A stretch of DNA of 64,000 nucleotides from Methylophaga sp. UBA3192 (GCA_002363955.1 DEXE01000007.1:148335-212334); one strand, 5' to 3'. Counted from the first letter of the stretch, positions 26,117 through 35,243 are shown. Numbers and translations are program-made. Notes: a model not told the origin generated them from the sequence alone.

Positions 26117-26179
26117 CTGCATCTCACAATTGATGACATGATAAGATTATTAATCGAACACTAACGACAAACCGAGAAT

Positions 26180-27244
26180 ATGTTTAGTTTCCTCAGAAAA
26201 AAAGCCAAACCCAGCGAAAACAATAGCGAACCTGCAAAGCTCACTGATCAGCAGTCAGCCGCACATGATGCGGAAATTAGCGCAGATACTCAAGTTGCCG
26301 ACATTTCAGGTAAACCAAGTTTTTTTGGTCGTCTTAAACAAGGACTGAGTCGCAGCAGCTCAAAACTGACTGAGGGTTTTGCTGATCTGGTGCTGGGGAG
26401 AAAAACCATTGACGACGATCTGCTTGAAGAATTGGAAACCCAGTTATTAAGTGCTGATTTGGGTATAGAAGCCACGCAGACAATCATTAATGACTTAACG
26501 CAACGCGTAGCCCGCAAACAGTTAAATGATCCTGAGGCCTTGTTTGCCGCCATGCATGCAGATATGGTCGAAATCCTCAAACCGGTATCCAAACCACTCC
26601 AGATTCCACCCTCATCAAGTCCATTTGTCATTTTAATGGTGGGTATTAATGGTGTCGGAAAAACGACTACTATTGGCAAACTGGCCAAACAATTCCAGTT
26701 ACAGGGCAAAAAAGTAATGTTAGCGGCAGGTGACACCTTTAGGGCTGCAGCGGTGGAACAATTACAGGTATGGGGCGAACGCAATCAGATCCCGGTAATT
26801 GCCCAGCAAAATGGTGCCGATTCGGCCTCGGTCATTTTTGACGCATTGCAAGCTGCTAAAGCACGACAAATGGATATTTTAATTGCCGATACGGCAGGCC
26901 GTTTACACACCCAATCCAATTTAATGGAAGAACTTAAAAAAGTAAAAAGAGTGATGGCCAAACTGGATACCAATGCCCCGCATGAAATCATGCTGGTGCT
27001 GGATGCCGGTACTGGGCAGAATGCCCTGTCACAAGCTGAACAGTTTAATCAGGCGATTGGCTTAACCGGTATTACACTGACGAAACTTGATGGTACGGCA
27101 AAAGGCGGGATCATTTTTGCGATTGCCAAGAAAATCGGTCTGCCCATCCGCTATATCGGTGTCGGTGAACAGATTGATGATTTAAGAAGCTTTGAAGCAA
27201 TAGATTTTGTTGATGCCTTACTGGGTCGTGAAACCACACCATGA
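26180..27244 (+). CDS. ftsY: Signal recognition particle receptor FtsY
   Basis: GTPase that docks SRP-ribosome complexes at the inner membrane. The 354-aa protein has a shortened acidic A domain (about 1-50, versus roughly 200 residues in E. coli), then the NG domain with GVNGVGKTTTIGKLA (P-loop), DTAGR, and TKLDGTAKGG. It overlaps ftsE by 4 bases in the conserved ftsYEX-rpoH order. The SRP RNA is also in this window (35521-35634). Confidence 0.97.
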   Translation: MFSFLRKKAKPSENNSEPAKLTDQQSAAHDAEISADTQVADISGKPSFFGRLKQGLSRSSSKLTEGFADLVLGRKTIDDDLLEELETQLLSADLGIEATQTIINDLTQRVARKQLNDPEALFAAMHADMVEILKPVSKPLQIPPSSSPFVILMVGINGVGKTTTIGKLAKQFQLQGKKVMLAAGDTFRAAAVEQLQVWGERNQIPVIAQQNGADSASVIFDALQAAKARQMDILIADTAGRLHTQSNLMEELKKVKRVMAKLDTNAPHEIMLVLDAGTGQNALSQAEQFNQAIGLTGITLTKLDGTAKGGIIFAIAKKIGLPIRYIGVGEQIDDLRSFEAIDFVDALLGRETTP

Positions 27245-27903
27245 TACGTTTTGAACAGGTTTATAAACGCTATGAAAGCCAGCAGGAAGCGCTTTCCGGG
27301 CTTAGCTTTGAATTGCTGACTGGCGAAATGGCTTTTTTAACAGGCCATTCTGGCGCAGGTAAAAGTACTTTACTGAAACTGATCGCCCTTATAGAACGCA
27401 GTTCACACGGTCAGGTTATTGTCAATAATCAAAATCTGAACCGGTTACCGAAATGGAAAATCCCCTACTACCGCCGCAAAATAGGTCTGGTATTTCAGGA
27501 ACATAATTTGCTGCATGATCGCACTGTGTTTGATAACGTTGCGTTACCGTTAATTATTGCCGGTGAAAATCATCGGGAAATCGGCCGCAGGGTTCGTGCA
27601 GCGTTGGATAAGGTCGGCTTACTTGGCAAAGAACGTAACCTGCCGATTGCCTTATCCGGGGGTGAACAGCAACGTGTGGGGATTGCTCGTGCGGTGGTCA
27701 ATCGTCCGCCGGTTTTGTTAGCGGATGAACCAACCGGTAATCTGGATCCGGAACTATCCCGGGAGATCATGCATTTATTCGAACAGTTTAATCAGGTCGG
27801 CGTAACGGTATTTATTGCCAGCCATGATCAGGACCTGATCAACCAGATGCCCTATCGCCACATCACCCTGCAGCAGGGAAAACTCGCTGAAAATCATTCA
27901 TGA
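27241..27903 (+). CDS. ftsE: Cell division ATP-binding protein FtsE
   Basis: ATPase of the FtsEX complex, which couples the Z-ring to periplasmic amidase activation. The 220-aa protein has Walker A GHSGAGKST, the Q-loop in VFQEHNLL, the ABC signature LSGGEQQRVGIARA and Walker B VLLADEPTGNLD. ATGA overlaps join it to ftsY and ftsX. Confidence 0.97.
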   Translation: MIRFEQVYKRYESQQEALSGLSFELLTGEMAFLTGHSGAGKSTLLKLIALIERSSHGQVIVNNQNLNRLPKWKIPYYRRKIGLVFQEHNLLHDRTVFDNVALPLIIAGENHREIGRRVRAALDKVGLLGKERNLPIALSGGEQQRVGIARAVVNRPPVLLADEPTGNLDPELSREIMHLFEQFNQVGVTVFIASHDQDLINQMPYRHITLQQGKLAENHS

Positions 27904-28826
27904 AACTATTTAATATTCATAACTACCTGCTGCGCCACATACAGGTCATGCTCTCCAGTCTTGGTGAGTTATGGCGACAACCAGTCGCCACCATGATGAC
28001 CCTGCTGGTAATTGGTATCGCATTGCTCTTACCCGCAGGCCTCTATGTCATCCTGAAAAACGTCGAACAGGTAAGCGGAGAATGGCAACACGCCAATCGC
28101 ATTTCATTATTTCTGCAAAATGATATTGCCGACAAACGCGGCCAGCAATTGGCAGAACAACTGTTGACCTGGCCGGATATAAATGAAGTTTCCTTTCAAT
28201 CTGCCCAGCAGTCCTTAAATGAATTTCGCGAGATATCTGGCCTGGAAAGTCTGTTAGATACATTACCTGCTAATCCACTGCCCGCAGTAATCATTATCGA
28301 ACCGGAAGAAAATCAACAGCAGGAAGCAACTGAGGCATTATTGGCAAGACTGGCTGCGTTACCTGAAGTGGATTTAGCTCAGCTTGATATGCAGTGGCTA
28401 CAGCGTTTACGCAGTATTAATGAAACAGGCCAACGCGGCATTACTATACTGGCTATTCTATTGTCGTTAAGTGTGCTTCTGGTTATAGGCAATACTATTC
28501 GGCTGGCCATTCTTAACCGTCAGACTGAAATCCGCGTTATCAAATTAGTGGGCGGCACCAATACCTTTGTCAGACGACCGTTTTTATATACCGGTATGTG
28601 GTATGGCTTGCTTGGCGGCGTATTGGCGTGGATAACATTACTGATCAGTCTGCTTATCATCAGCGGCCCGATTGATGAACTGGCCGCATTATATGACAGT
28701 CAGTTCCAGTTAAAATGGTACGCTGGTCAAATGTTATTTGGTCTGCCGCTCTGCGGATTATTACTTGGCGTCATGGGGGCATGGCTGGCAGTCAGTAGAC
28801 ATTTGAATGCAATTGAGCCAAGCTAG
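27900..28826 (+). CDS. ftsX: Cell division protein FtsX
   Basis: Membrane subunit of FtsEX. The 308-aa protein has a cytoplasmic N terminus, one membrane helix (about 35-56), a periplasmic loop of roughly 110 residues that binds cell-wall hydrolase activators in relatives, and three further helices in the C-terminal half. It follows ftsE with a 4-base overlap. A 99-base gap with a strong ribosome binding site separates it from rpoH. Confidence 0.95.
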   Translation: MKLFNIHNYLLRHIQVMLSSLGELWRQPVATMMTLLVIGIALLLPAGLYVILKNVEQVSGEWQHANRISLFLQNDIADKRGQQLAEQLLTWPDINEVSFQSAQQSLNEFREISGLESLLDTLPANPLPAVIIIEPEENQQQEATEALLARLAALPEVDLAQLDMQWLQRLRSINETGQRGITILAILLSLSVLLVIGNTIRLAILNRQTEIRVIKLVGGTNTFVRRPFLYTGMWYGLLGGVLAWITLLISLLIISGPIDELAALYDSQFQLKWYAGQMLFGLPLCGLLLGVMGAWLAVSRHLNAIEPS

Positions 28827-28925
28827 TCGGCTAATGAAACTTTCTATCCCAACTTCATTCTAATAGAGAGTTTTTGGTATTCTATTTGGTAAAATGAATC
28901 AGGTTTTCTTAGGGAGAACGCATAC

Positions 28926-29786
28926 ATGACAACCCATGCAGCCCAATATCAACTTGCCACCGCACCGATTGGCAATCTGGATGCATACACCAATCTCGTG
29001 CATCAAATTCCCGTTTTAACGGCTGAAGAAGAGCACGATTTAGCAACACGGTTACAACAAAATGGTGACCTTGAGGCAGCCCAACGTCTGGTTTTGTCGC
29101 ATTTACGTTTTGTTGTTCGTATCGCCAAAGGCTACAGCGGCTATGGTTTGCCGGTTGCCGATCTGATTCAGGAAGGTAATATCGGTCTGATGAAAGCGGT
29201 CAAACGCTTTGACCCTGAAAAAGGCGTGCGTCTGGTTTCATTTGCCGTGCATTGGATTCGCGCTGAGATTCACGAGTATGTGATTCGCAACTGGCGCATC
29301 GTCAAAATCGCCACGACCAAAGCGCAACGAAAATTGTTTTTTAATCTGCGTAGCGCCAAACAGCGTCTGGGCTGGTTGAACCAGGATGAAATTGAAGCTG
29401 TTGCTGAAGATCTTGGTGTTACCGCAGCCAATGTAATTGATATGGAACGCCGTCTGGCCCAGCCGGATACATCGTTTGATTTGCCAGTAGATAGTGATGA
29501 TGACGATTCAACTTATTCACCTGCAGCCTATTTAACAGCAACGGATAACAGTGATCCATCAAAACAACTGGAACAGGATGATTATGCTGATTTTCAACAG
29601 CAGAAACTGGTCAATGCGCTAGCGACACTCGATGATCGCAGTCGCGATATTATCAGTCAGCGCTGGTTGCATGATGATGATAAAGCCACCTTGCATACAC
29701 TGGCCGAACAATATCAGGTTTCCGCTGAAAGGATTCGTCAGATTGAAAATAATGCGATGAAAAAACTTCGTCTGTTAATGGATTAA
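28926..29786 (+). CDS. rpoH: Heat-shock sigma factor sigma-32
   Basis: Directs RNA polymerase to heat-shock promoters. The 286-aa product has region 2 (DLIQEGNIGLMKAVKRFDP), region 2.4 (VSFAVHWIRAEIHEYV), the RpoH box QRKLFFNLR that sets stability and DnaK/FtsH control, and region 4 with an HTH (EQYQVSAERIRQIE). GGGAGA lies 8 bases before the ATG. The gap after ftsX (28827-28925) probably holds its promoters, but none is clear by eye. Ends with a strong terminator shared with fdxA. Confidence 0.98.
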   Translation: MTTHAAQYQLATAPIGNLDAYTNLVHQIPVLTAEEEHDLATRLQQNGDLEAAQRLVLSHLRFVVRIAKGYSGYGLPVADLIQEGNIGLMKAVKRFDPEKGVRLVSFAVHWIRAEIHEYVIRNWRIVKIATTKAQRKLFFNLRSAKQRLGWLNQDEIEAVAEDLGVTAANVIDMERRLAQPDTSFDLPVDSDDDDSTYSPAAYLTATDNSDPSKQLEQDDYADFQQQKLVNALATLDDRSRDIISQRWLHDDDKATLHTLAEQYQVSAERIRQIENNAMKKLRLLMD

Positions 29787-29797
29787 ACAATTGCCAT

Positions 29798-29838
29798 AAA
29801 AAAGCCCGCTGACCTTATGGAAAGCGGGCTTTTTTTTA
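29798..29838. terminator. Bidirectional terminator between rpoH and fdxA
   Basis: A 13-bp stem AAAAAAGCCCGCT / AGCGGGCTTTTTT (29798-29810, 29823-29835) ends in a T-run on the plus strand and an equivalent T-run on the minus strand, serving both convergent genes. Confidence 0.93.
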
Positions 29839-29845
29839 CCTGAGC

Positions 29846-30169
29846 TTATCGTTCCAGCAAAGGCGTTTTGTTTGGTTTTCCATCCCACTCTTCAGCATCG
29901 TCTAATGGATCTTTTTTCTCGGAAAGCACCGGCCAGACTTGAGATAATTCCGCATTAATCTGCAGGAACTCCATTTGTTCATCAGGCAAATCATCCTCGG
30001 AGAAAATAGCTTCTGCTGGACATTCAGGTTCACAAAGCGTGCAATCTATACATTCATCAGGATCAATAACCAAAAAGTTAGGACCTTCGTGAAAACAGTC
30101 TACTGGGCAGACATCAACACAATCAGTATATTTACATTTAATACAGTTTTCAGTGACAACAAAGGTCAT
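29846..30169 (-). CDS. fdxA: Ferredoxin FdxA ([3Fe-4S][4Fe-4S])
   Basis: A 107-aa seven-iron ferredoxin. Cysteines occur in CIKCKYTDCVDVCPVDCF, where the second canonical position is replaced so that a 3Fe cluster forms, and in CIDCTLCEPECP for the 4Fe cluster. The long C-terminal extension (about 60-107) with WPVLSEKKDPL is characteristic of FdxA. GGAG precedes the start. Convergent with rpoH, divergent from lapA. Confidence 0.95.
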   Translation of the reverse strand: MTFVVTENCIKCKYTDCVDVCPVDCFHEGPNFLVIDPDECIDCTLCEPECPAEAIFSEDDLPDEQMEFLQINAELSQVWPVLSEKKDPLDDAEEWDGKPNKTPLLER

Positions 30170-30322
30170 GGTGAAATCTCCACAAATACAATTTTTTTAC
30201 AGGCCAGACCTGTCAGAATGTCGGATATTCTACATGATTTACCCACACTCTGGGCAATGAAGATAATTACGGTATGATCATCTTCACCCAGCGAATTCCC
30301 CGCCTGAAAACAGGATGAACAG

Positions 30323-30619
30323 ATGATAAGAAAAATTTTTATTCTCGCCTTATTTATCAGTGCTTTTATACTTAGCACTGCATTTGCTGCATTTAACATG
30401 CAAGTCGTGTCGCTTGATTTGTTTTTTGTTCAGTGGCAATTACCTTTAGCCGTTTTATTAATTGCTGTATTGCTGTTGGGATTGATGATTGGAGCAACAC
30501 TTATAGCGCTCAGTACCATCCGTATCCGCTATGAAAACCATCGATTAGTCAATAAATTACAAAATGCCGAACAAGAATTAAACAGCCTGCGTATTTTACC
30601 TGTGCGTGATAGTCGCTAG
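30323..30619 (+). CDS. lapA: LPS assembly protein A (LapA, DUF1049)
   Basis: A 98-aa inner-membrane protein with two hydrophobic helices (about 5-24 and 42-65) and a C-terminal coiled-coil tail, the DUF1049 layout. In E. coli it works with LapB in control of LpxC, the committed enzyme of lipid A synthesis. It lies 6 bases before lapB. AGGA precedes the start. Confidence 0.93.
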   Translation: MIRKIFILALFISAFILSTAFAAFNMQVVSLDLFFVQWQLPLAVLLIAVLLLGLMIGATLIALSTIRIRYENHRLVNKLQNAEQELNSLRILPVRDSR

Positions 30620-30625
30620 GTCAAT

Positions 30626-31810
30626 ATGATGATGCAATGGCTATTTTTGTTATTACCGGTTGCGGCATTGTCAGGTTGGCTCCTCGCCAGGCGACATTAC
30701 CAACGCCTTCCACAAAAGCATGCTAAGACCTTCAATCCAGAATACTTCAAAGGGTTGAATTACCTTCTCAATGAACAACCTGATAAAGCAATTGATGTGT
30801 TTATCGGCTTACTGGAAGTCAATAGTGAAACGGTTGAAACCCATTTGGCTTTAGCGAATCTTTTTCGCCGTCGCGGTGAAACCGAACGCGCCATACGCAT
30901 TCATCAAAATTTAATTGCCAGACCCAGCTTACATGGTGAGCAACGACTGCAGGCAATGGTGGAATTGGGTCTGGACTACATGCATGCCGGGGTATTAGAC
31001 CGGGCAGAACATCTTTTTTTAGAATTACTGCAACAACCCCACCCCCACCCGGAAGCCGCAAAACAATTAATGCGCATATATCAGCAGGAAAAAAAATGGT
31101 CTCAGGCGATCGAAATGGGCAAACAGATTGATGCGAGTAAAACCGGCCAGGTCAGGCCCTTGATTGCCCAGTTTTACTGTGAATTAGCTGAACAACATGC
31201 CGATCAGGATCGACATGAAGCCTTTACTATGCTGAAACAGGCCCTGTTTCATGATGCCAATTGCGTCAGAGCAAGTCTCCTGGAAGCCAAACTTTATCTG
31301 GCATTAAAACAGCCGCGCAAAGCGCTGGATGCACTACAGAATATTGAACAGCAAAACCCTAAATTTCTCTCAGAAGCATTATCATATTGGCACGAAGCCT
31401 ATCAGCAAATGGGAGATTTACCAGCGTTTCGTGAACAGCTATCGCTACTGATTACCCGCCATCCGAATATGACTTCCGCCCGTATTATGTTGACGCATAT
31501 TGTCGCACAGCTTGAAAACACTCAAGCCGCTCAACAAATACTCTTTGAACAGTTGCATCATCATCCTTCTGTTGAAGGATTACATACATTGATTAAACTT
31601 GGCGAAAGCAACCAGATTGCATTGATACCTTTGATTGAACGTATTACCAGAACCATGGTGGAAAAAGGTGATCGTTATACCTGTAAAAACTGTGGCTTCT
31701 CAGGAAAAACCATGCATTGGCTATGTCCCGGATGTGCCAGCTGGGGAACAGTCCGTCCAACTGAAATTCATCTCACTGCTTTGGAAAAATTACTGGATTC
31801 ACCTTCATGA
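30626..31810 (+). CDS. lapB: LPS assembly protein B (LapB), TPR and rubredoxin
   Basis: Membrane-anchored adaptor that presents LpxC to the protease FtsH, limiting LPS synthesis. The 394-aa protein has an N-terminal helix (about 4-20), a series of TPR repeats (about 45-340, such as AIDVFIGLLEVN and AIRIHQNLI) and a C-terminal rubredoxin-type metal site with CKNCG and CPGC. Three tandem ATG codons begin the gene; the first has AGG at a suitable distance. It overlaps the next gene by 4 bases. Confidence 0.95.
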   Translation: MMMQWLFLLLPVAALSGWLLARRHYQRLPQKHAKTFNPEYFKGLNYLLNEQPDKAIDVFIGLLEVNSETVETHLALANLFRRRGETERAIRIHQNLIARPSLHGEQRLQAMVELGLDYMHAGVLDRAEHLFLELLQQPHPHPEAAKQLMRIYQQEKKWSQAIEMGKQIDASKTGQVRPLIAQFYCELAEQHADQDRHEAFTMLKQALFHDANCVRASLLEAKLYLALKQPRKALDALQNIEQQNPKFLSEALSYWHEAYQQMGDLPAFREQLSLLITRHPNMTSARIMLTHIVAQLENTQAAQQILFEQLHHHPSVEGLHTLIKLGESNQIALIPLIERITRTMVEKGDRYTCKNCGFSGKTMHWLCPGCASWGTVRPTEIHLTALEKLLDSPS

Positions 31811-32157
31811 ACAAGACACGTATTTATCACAACCCTCGCTGTAGCAAATCACGCGAAACCCTGGCGTTACTTGAAAGTCAGCAGCAAGATATTGAAATTG
31901 TCGAATATCTGAAATCGCCACCTTCAGTGGATGAATTGACGGCTATTCTACGACAACTGAAGCTTCGTCCCAGACAGTTGTTACGTTCTAAAGAATCGCT
32001 ATACAAGGAATTACAATTGGATAATGCGGATTTATCTGATGAGGATCTGATCACAGCGATGTGTGCCAACCCGAAACTTATCGAACGCCCTATCGTCATT
32101 AAAAACAATCAGGCCATTATTGGCAGACCACCCGAAGCGGTGTTGAATATTCTTTGA
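31807..32157 (+). CDS. ArsC-like reductase (YfgD type)
   Basis: A 116-aa thioredoxin-fold protein of the ArsC/Spx family. The active-site Cys lies in YHNPRCSKSRETL, and the C-terminal IIGRPPEAVLNIL is the family ending. Family members reduce arsenate using glutaredoxin, but many, such as E. coli YfgD, are uncharacterised; no arsenic genes are nearby, so arsenate reduction is not assured. In an operon with lapB, wrbA and a DUF2069 gene, an order also seen in pseudomonads. Confidence 0.88.
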   Translation: MNKTRIYHNPRCSKSRETLALLESQQQDIEIVEYLKSPPSVDELTAILRQLKLRPRQLLRSKESLYKELQLDNADLSDEDLITAMCANPKLIERPIVIKNNQAIIGRPPEAVLNIL

Positions 32158-32166
32158 GAACCCAGC

Positions 32167-32760
32167 ATGCATGAAATTTTGATCCTCTATTACAGCCAGT
32201 CAGGACATGTTAAATCCATGGCAGAACACATTGCACGGGGCGTAGAAAAACATCCGGAATGTACTGCGAGGCTCAGAACTGTTCCCAAGGTTTCAACCGT
32301 CTGTGAAGCAACTGAAGAAGAAATCCCACCTGGGGGCCATCTTTATGCCACGGCAACGGATTTACAGGAATGTGCAGGGTTGATTATCGGTAGTCCTACC
32401 CGCTTTGGCAATATGTCAGCTGCCCTTAAATATTTTATTGATGGCACCAGTGATCACTGGCTATCCGGGACATTGAGCGGTAAACCTGCCGCAGTCTTTA
32501 CCTCGACCGGAAGTCTGCACGGTGGGCAGGAAACCACCTTGTTATCGATGATGTTACCGCTATTACATCATGGCATGGTAATCAGTGGCTTGCCCTATTC
32601 AGAAGCCGCATTGATGACAACACAGACAGGTGGCACCCCCTATGGTGCCAGCCATTTCGCAGGCCCGGATAATAAACACGCTATGAGCCAGGAAGAAATT
32701 GTTCTCTGTCAGGCGCTGGGGCTACGGGTAGCTGACCTTGCTGTAAGGCTGATCAGATGA
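32167..32760 (+). CDS. wrbA: NAD(P)H:quinone oxidoreductase WrbA
   Basis: Flavodoxin-like FMN enzyme (type IV quinone oxidoreductase), 197 aa, thought to make two-electron quinone reductions under stress. FMN-binding segments are visible as YSQSGHVKSMAE, GSPTRFGNMSA and STGSLHGGQETT. It overlaps the next gene by 4 bases. Confidence 0.94.
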   Translation: MHEILILYYSQSGHVKSMAEHIARGVEKHPECTARLRTVPKVSTVCEATEEEIPPGGHLYATATDLQECAGLIIGSPTRFGNMSAALKYFIDGTSDHWLSGTLSGKPAAVFTSTGSLHGGQETTLLSMMLPLLHHGMVISGLPYSEAALMTTQTGGTPYGASHFAGPDNKHAMSQEEIVLCQALGLRVADLAVRLIR

Positions 32761-33122
32761 AGTTAGTGCAATCCCTTAGAATGATTTCTTTAATCAGTTT
32801 TTTTGGACTGATGATAAGCTTGCTGATATGGATTTTGATCGCAGAACACAGTGAAAACTTTCCGGTAGCAGCATGGTTGATTATTGGTGTAATGCCCTTG
32901 CTGTTTCCAATGCGTGGGATCTTATATGGCAAAAGCTATACCCATGCCTGGGCCAGCTTTTTGATGTTATTTTACATTGCTCATGGTATTGGCGAACTCT
33001 ACAGTCGCGATGCCATTATCTGGTATCCTTTATTTGAGGTCATATTCAGCAGCGTTTTCTTTATTGCAGCGAATCTTTATATTCGTGCCTTAGCAAAATT
33101 GCGAAGAAACTCACAGACTTAA
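32757..33122 (+). CDS. DUF2069 inner-membrane protein
   Basis: A 121-aa hydrophobic protein with about four membrane helices and short loops, matching the DUF2069 family often found after wrbA. The conserved YGKSYTHAWASFLMLFYIAHG segment spans helix 3. Function unknown. Last gene of the lapAB-wrbA run. Confidence 0.85.
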   Translation: MKLVQSLRMISLISFFGLMISLLIWILIAEHSENFPVAAWLIIGVMPLLFPMRGILYGKSYTHAWASFLMLFYIAHGIGELYSRDAIIWYPLFEVIFSSVFFIAANLYIRALAKLRRNSQT

Positions 33123-33169
33123 GCTGTGAACAGTGTTGAAATACAACTACTATTTTTCCGGAATCCATT

Positions 33170-33394
33170 ATGAGCACTATTCCAGCCATCCAATCAGCTT
33201 ACCAAGGTATCCAGAGTGGTATGCAAAGCCTGAACAAAAACGCCTTTGCTGTGGCCAGTGAATCGACCAAAGGTGGTGATATGGTGACACCGATGGTGAA
33301 TATGAACAGCGATAAACTTCAGGTTCAGGCTTCCGCCAAAGCCTTACAAATCAGTTCAGATACACTGGGTTCATTGCTCGATATCAAAGTTTAA
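33170..33394 (+). CDS. Small protein with flagellar rod/hook-like C terminus
   Basis: A 74-aa protein, start ATG at 33170. The N-terminal AIQSAYQGIQSGMQSLNKNA and C-terminal QASAKALQISSDTLGSLLDIKV resemble, in miniature, the N- and C-terminal helices of flagellar rod, hook and axial proteins. Such short proteins occur in many gammaproteobacteria and are usually annotated as hypothetical or FlgE/FlgC-like. No flagellar genes are nearby. No clear ribosome binding site precedes the start. Function unknown. Confidence 0.7.
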   Translation: MSTIPAIQSAYQGIQSGMQSLNKNAFAVASESTKGGDMVTPMVNMNSDKLQVQASAKALQISSDTLGSLLDIKV

Positions 33395-33484
33395 ACGACT
33401 TTTTAATCTCAATATCTCATAACACTGGCAAAAAAATTACATTTGACGATACACTATAGTCGTTACTGACTATGAAGCCTTATT

Positions 33485-34288
33485 TTGAGTTTACCTCCAT
33501 ACGTTGCGCTCAACGAAAAAATTATCCGCGAAACGCTACCCCCTGAAATACTCCATCAGCTTGATAGCCTTCAGGTGTTTTTTGAAGTCACATCAACCAA
33601 TGATATTCTCTGGCAAAAAGCACAAAACGGAATAACCGGTACATCAGTGTGTCTTGCTGAAATGCAAACCGCCGGGCGTGGACGACGTGGTACCGAATGG
33701 GTTTCCCCTGCCAGTGGCAATATTTACCTTTCAATAATGCGTCAGCTGACAAGCGAGTCAGTTCGAAATGGTTTGAGCATTGCTATTGGTATTGCCCTGA
33801 TAAACACGCTCAGAGAATATGGAATTGACGACCTGCAACTTAAGTGGCCCAATGATGTGCTACATAAGCGACGTAAACTTGCAGGAATTCTTGTAGAATC
33901 ACGTTACGGAAGCCAAAACTACGTTACCGTCGGTATCGGCTTGAACCTCTCACTACCGGACAATATACAGACTGCCATCCCTCAGCCCATTATCAGCCTG
34001 GAGCAACTTTGTAACCCGCTCCCCTGTCGCAATCGGCTGGCAGCTAAAATAATTCAAAATATGATTGAAACTCTAGAACTGTTTTCTCATCGTGGTCTTA
34101 ACGACTTTTTGCCTTTATGGCCACAATATGATGCTTTACATAATCAAGCCATCAATATCATCAGTGAAGACGGTCAATTTACCGCACTTGCCTGTGGTAT
34201 CAACGAACAAGGTGAATTACGATATATGCGAGACCAGCAAGTAGCCTACTTGTCCAACAGCCACCTCAGCATCAGGTTTGCTTCATGA
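33485..34288 (+). CDS. birA: Biotin-[acetyl-CoA-carboxylase] ligase without repressor domain
   Basis: Attaches biotin to the BCCP subunit of acetyl-CoA carboxylase. The 267-aa protein has the biotinoyl-AMP loop GRGRRG (in QTAGRGRRGTEW), KWPNDV and KLAGILVE, followed by the C-terminal SH3-like domain. The N-terminal winged HTH of E. coli BirA (321 aa) is missing, yet the sequence starts with SLPP, the residues that join the HTH to the catalytic domain. The start is TTG: an in-frame TGA at 33473 rules out a longer reading frame. Overlaps coaX by 4 bases. It can ligate biotin but should not repress transcription. Confidence 0.9.
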   Translation: MSLPPYVALNEKIIRETLPPEILHQLDSLQVFFEVTSTNDILWQKAQNGITGTSVCLAEMQTAGRGRRGTEWVSPASGNIYLSIMRQLTSESVRNGLSIAIGIALINTLREYGIDDLQLKWPNDVLHKRRKLAGILVESRYGSQNYVTVGIGLNLSLPDNIQTAIPQPIISLEQLCNPLPCRNRLAAKIIQNMIETLELFSHRGLNDFLPLWPQYDALHNQAINIISEDGQFTALACGINEQGELRYMRDQQVAYLSNSHLSIRFAS

Positions 34289-35130
34289 TCCTATTAGTCG
34301 ATATCGGTAACAGTCAGGTCAAGTGGACAACGATAAAATCCAAGGTTTTGGCTGACTCAGAAAGCTTTGCCAGACCAAAGACCGGCATCAAAGCAGCCCT
34401 GAATAAAGCCTGGAAATCACTTGATGGCATTACAGCAATTTTTGTCAGTAATGTAGCAGGTGAGAAAATGGCCGCTCAACTCAGCGAATGGGTTGAAAAA
34501 CAATGGCAGCTCACTCCGGTATTTATTCGAAGTGAGAAAAGACGTTTTGGTGTCACCAATGCTTATGACCAGGCTGAAACGCTTGGTATAGATCGCTGGT
34601 TAGCTATTATCGCTGGCCGTCAGCACGCCAAAGAAGTCACTTGTATTATTGATTGTGGTACGGCAATTACGGTCGACATAGTCACTGAAAAAGGTCAGCA
34701 TCAGGGCGGTTTGATTCTTCCGGGGTTATCACTGATGAAACAAATGTTGACCGATAATACAGATGCACTGAATAACGCCACACAGGAAAGTGAATTTAAA
34801 TTATTGGCAACCAATACGCACAGCGCTATTCAAGCCGGTACGTTGTATATGGTGACCGCTACCCTGGAAAACCTTATCAACGATCTGCAACAGAATTTCA
34901 AAAACGAAATTCGGTTTTTAATCACCGGTGGTGATGCTGACGAATTAATCCGGTTATTGCCACAACCCCTTATTCATGAACCTGATCTGGTACTGAAAGG
35001 CCTGGCTCAATACGCAAGACAAACCAATCAACGCAATCAAAACAAACCCTCAAAACAATCAGAAACAAAATCATCGGCAGATGAAAACCATGTTGAAGAC
35101 TCAACGGCATTGCCAGAAAACACGAACTGA
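34285..35130 (+). CDS. coaX: Type III pantothenate kinase
   Basis: First step of CoA synthesis, not inhibited by CoA. The 281-aa protein has the phosphate-binding LLVDIGNSQVKW, the interface DRWLAIIAGR, the catalytic IDCGTAITVD and GGLILPGLSLMK. The last 35 or so residues form a hydrophilic tail rich in Lys, Ser, Gln and Asn that is outside the normal fold (about 245-255 residues). The birA-coaX pair is common. Confidence 0.95.
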   Translation: MILLVDIGNSQVKWTTIKSKVLADSESFARPKTGIKAALNKAWKSLDGITAIFVSNVAGEKMAAQLSEWVEKQWQLTPVFIRSEKRRFGVTNAYDQAETLGIDRWLAIIAGRQHAKEVTCIIDCGTAITVDIVTEKGQHQGGLILPGLSLMKQMLTDNTDALNNATQESEFKLLATNTHSAIQAGTLYMVTATLENLINDLQQNFKNEIRFLITGGDADELIRLLPQPLIHEPDLVLKGLAQYARQTNQRNQNKPSKQSETKSSADENHVEDSTALPENTN

Positions 35131-35152
35131 GATAAGCTTTCGCCCCCTTATA

Positions 35153-35243
35153 GGAGAACTGGCCGAGTGGTTGAAGGCGCACGCCTGGAAAGTGTGTATA
35201 GGTTAATAGCCTATCGAGGGTTCGAATCCCTCGTTCTCCGCCA
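35153..35243 (+). tRNA. tRNA-Ser (anticodon GGA)
   Basis: A 91-base tRNA with a 7-bp acceptor stem GGAGAAC / GTTCTCC, a long class II variable arm (TGTATAGGTTAATAGCCTATC region), the T-loop GGTTCGAATCC, discriminator G and encoded CCA at 35241-35243. The anticodon GGA sits in ACGCCTGGAAAGTGT and reads UCC and UCU codons. Starts 22 bases after coaX. Confidence 0.97.
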
